Source: a bacterium
GTDB lineage: Bacteria; Actinomycetota; Acidimicrobiia; Acidimicrobiales; Ilumatobacteraceae
DNA: 6,564 bases
Assembly (NCBI GenBank): GCA_029978815.1
Contig: JAPOIQ010000066.1
Span: 1-6,564, forward strand
Direction: 5' to 3'
The translations under genes were made by a program, and so were the position numbers. Each line of letters opens with the position of its first letter. Within the stretch, counting starts at the first letter, position 1. This document shows, piece after piece, positions 6,195 to 6,564 of the stretch. The notes beneath the pieces were generated by a model, which searched no databases, was not told the origin of the DNA, and saw only the letters and a list, made by a program, of their open reading frames with translations.

Positions 6195-6564
6195 TTCGTC
6201 ACCCCCAACTCTGAAATTGCAGAGAGGAAACGGTCGTTCTCGACCGGACTCCCAATCGTCACTCGTAGACCCTCCCCATCGAATGGGCGGACAACGACGC
6301 CACGCTTCTCAAGTTCAGTTGCGTACCTCATCGTGTCAGAGCCGGTCGACAAGTACACAAAGTTGGCTTGGTGAACTGGCATCCACCAGCCCATTTCGGT
6401 CAATCGGGCTTCGACCCGACCACGTTCACTCACGATGGCTGCACAACGCGCCTCGATCTCATCAATATGGTCGATAGCCGCAATTGCCGCAGCCTGAGCT
6501 GCCGCATTGACATGAAACGGAACTGCAACCTTGTCGATATCAGCAATGACCTCTGGGTCACCCA
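6191..6564 (-). CDS. PLP-dependent aminotransferase, HisC/aromatic aminotransferase type (C-terminal part, cut by window edge)
   Basis: The last 123 residues of a class I/II fold aminotransferase; the start and the PLP-binding Lys lie beyond the right edge. The visible part has KVAVPFHVNAAAQAAAIAAI (fragment residues 11-30), which matches the 'PFNVN..aQ.AA.aAL' block after the Lys in HisC-like enzymes. It also has QANFVYL, the small-domain block, and GEGLRVTIGSPVENDRFL near the C-terminus, whose Arg is expected to bind the substrate carboxylate. Enzymes of this type transaminate histidinol phosphate or aromatic 2-oxo acids. The 'F.GEGLRVTIG.P.END' ending resembles the Pat-type aromatic aminotransferases of actinobacteria, but HisC cannot be excluded. 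The frame is open to the window edge, so the GTG at 6433 is internal and not the start. It is the first visible gene of the minus-strand operon and overlaps the next gene by ATGA. Confidence 0.88.
   Translation of the reverse strand, partial: GDPEVIADIDKVAVPFHVNAAAQAAAIAAIDHIDEIEARCAAIVSERGRVEARLTEMGWWMPVHQANFVYLSTGSDTMRYATELEKRGVVVRPFDGEGLRVTIGSPVENDRFLSAISELGVTK

Noticed and set aside
6191..6433. An 80-residue stand-alone protein starting at a GTG
   Set aside because: The same frame stays open to the right edge and encodes upstream aminotransferase motifs (PFHVN, AAQAAA), so the GTG is internal to a longer gene.
1..6564. Search for mobile elements, CRISPR arrays, tRNA or rRNA genes
   Set aside because: No transposase, integrase, terminal repeats, spaced direct repeats or RNA gene signatures were seen; nearly all of the window is protein coding.

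Overview
The window looks like a chromosomal segment from an actinobacterium. By eye the GC content is in the mid-50s percent, genes are tightly packed, and DUF202 membrane proteins occur as a tandem pair, as is common in Actinomycetota. The fused indolepyruvate oxidoreductase also resembles actinobacterial members of its family. An acidimicrobial lineage is a reasonable guess, but no rRNA or other marker is present to test it.

Layout. On the plus strand, the end of an unidentified gene enters at the left edge and its stop codon overlaps the start of a TauE/SafE-type membrane permease (95-844). After 65 bases comes a very large gene (910-4335) for a fused indolepyruvate:ferredoxin oxidoreductase with TPP, iron-sulfur, gamma (IorB-like) and C-terminal DUF6537 regions. 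On the minus strand, read from the right edge leftwards, there is a truncated PLP-dependent aminotransferase of the HisC/aromatic aminotransferase type (6564-6191). It is followed by two DUF202 membrane proteins (6194-5826 and 5829-5446) and a FabH-type ketoacyl-ACP synthase III (5430-4324). The first three minus-strand genes are joined by 4-base ATGA overlaps and fabH follows after 15 bases, so the four look like one operon. The two transcription units converge, and the last 12 bases of the oxidoreductase gene and fabH overlap.

How the genes may work together (inference). An aminotransferase could make 2-oxo acids from aromatic or other amino acids. The oxidoreductase could decarboxylate them oxidatively to acyl-CoA or arylacetyl-CoA, and FabH enzymes condense acyl-CoA primers with malonyl-ACP. 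This would connect amino acid breakdown to fatty acid initiation. The genes lie in two opposing units, so the link rests on proximity only. The TauE/SafE protein could export or import an acidic metabolite, but its substrate cannot be read from sequence.

No mobile element, CRISPR array, tRNA or rRNA is visible. I see no clear evidence of a wholly new system. The items most worth checking are the convergent overlap with a hairpin inside the fabH tail, the C-terminal extension of FabH, a perfect 11-base inverted repeat within fabH, and the aminotransferase/oxidoreductase/FabH grouping.
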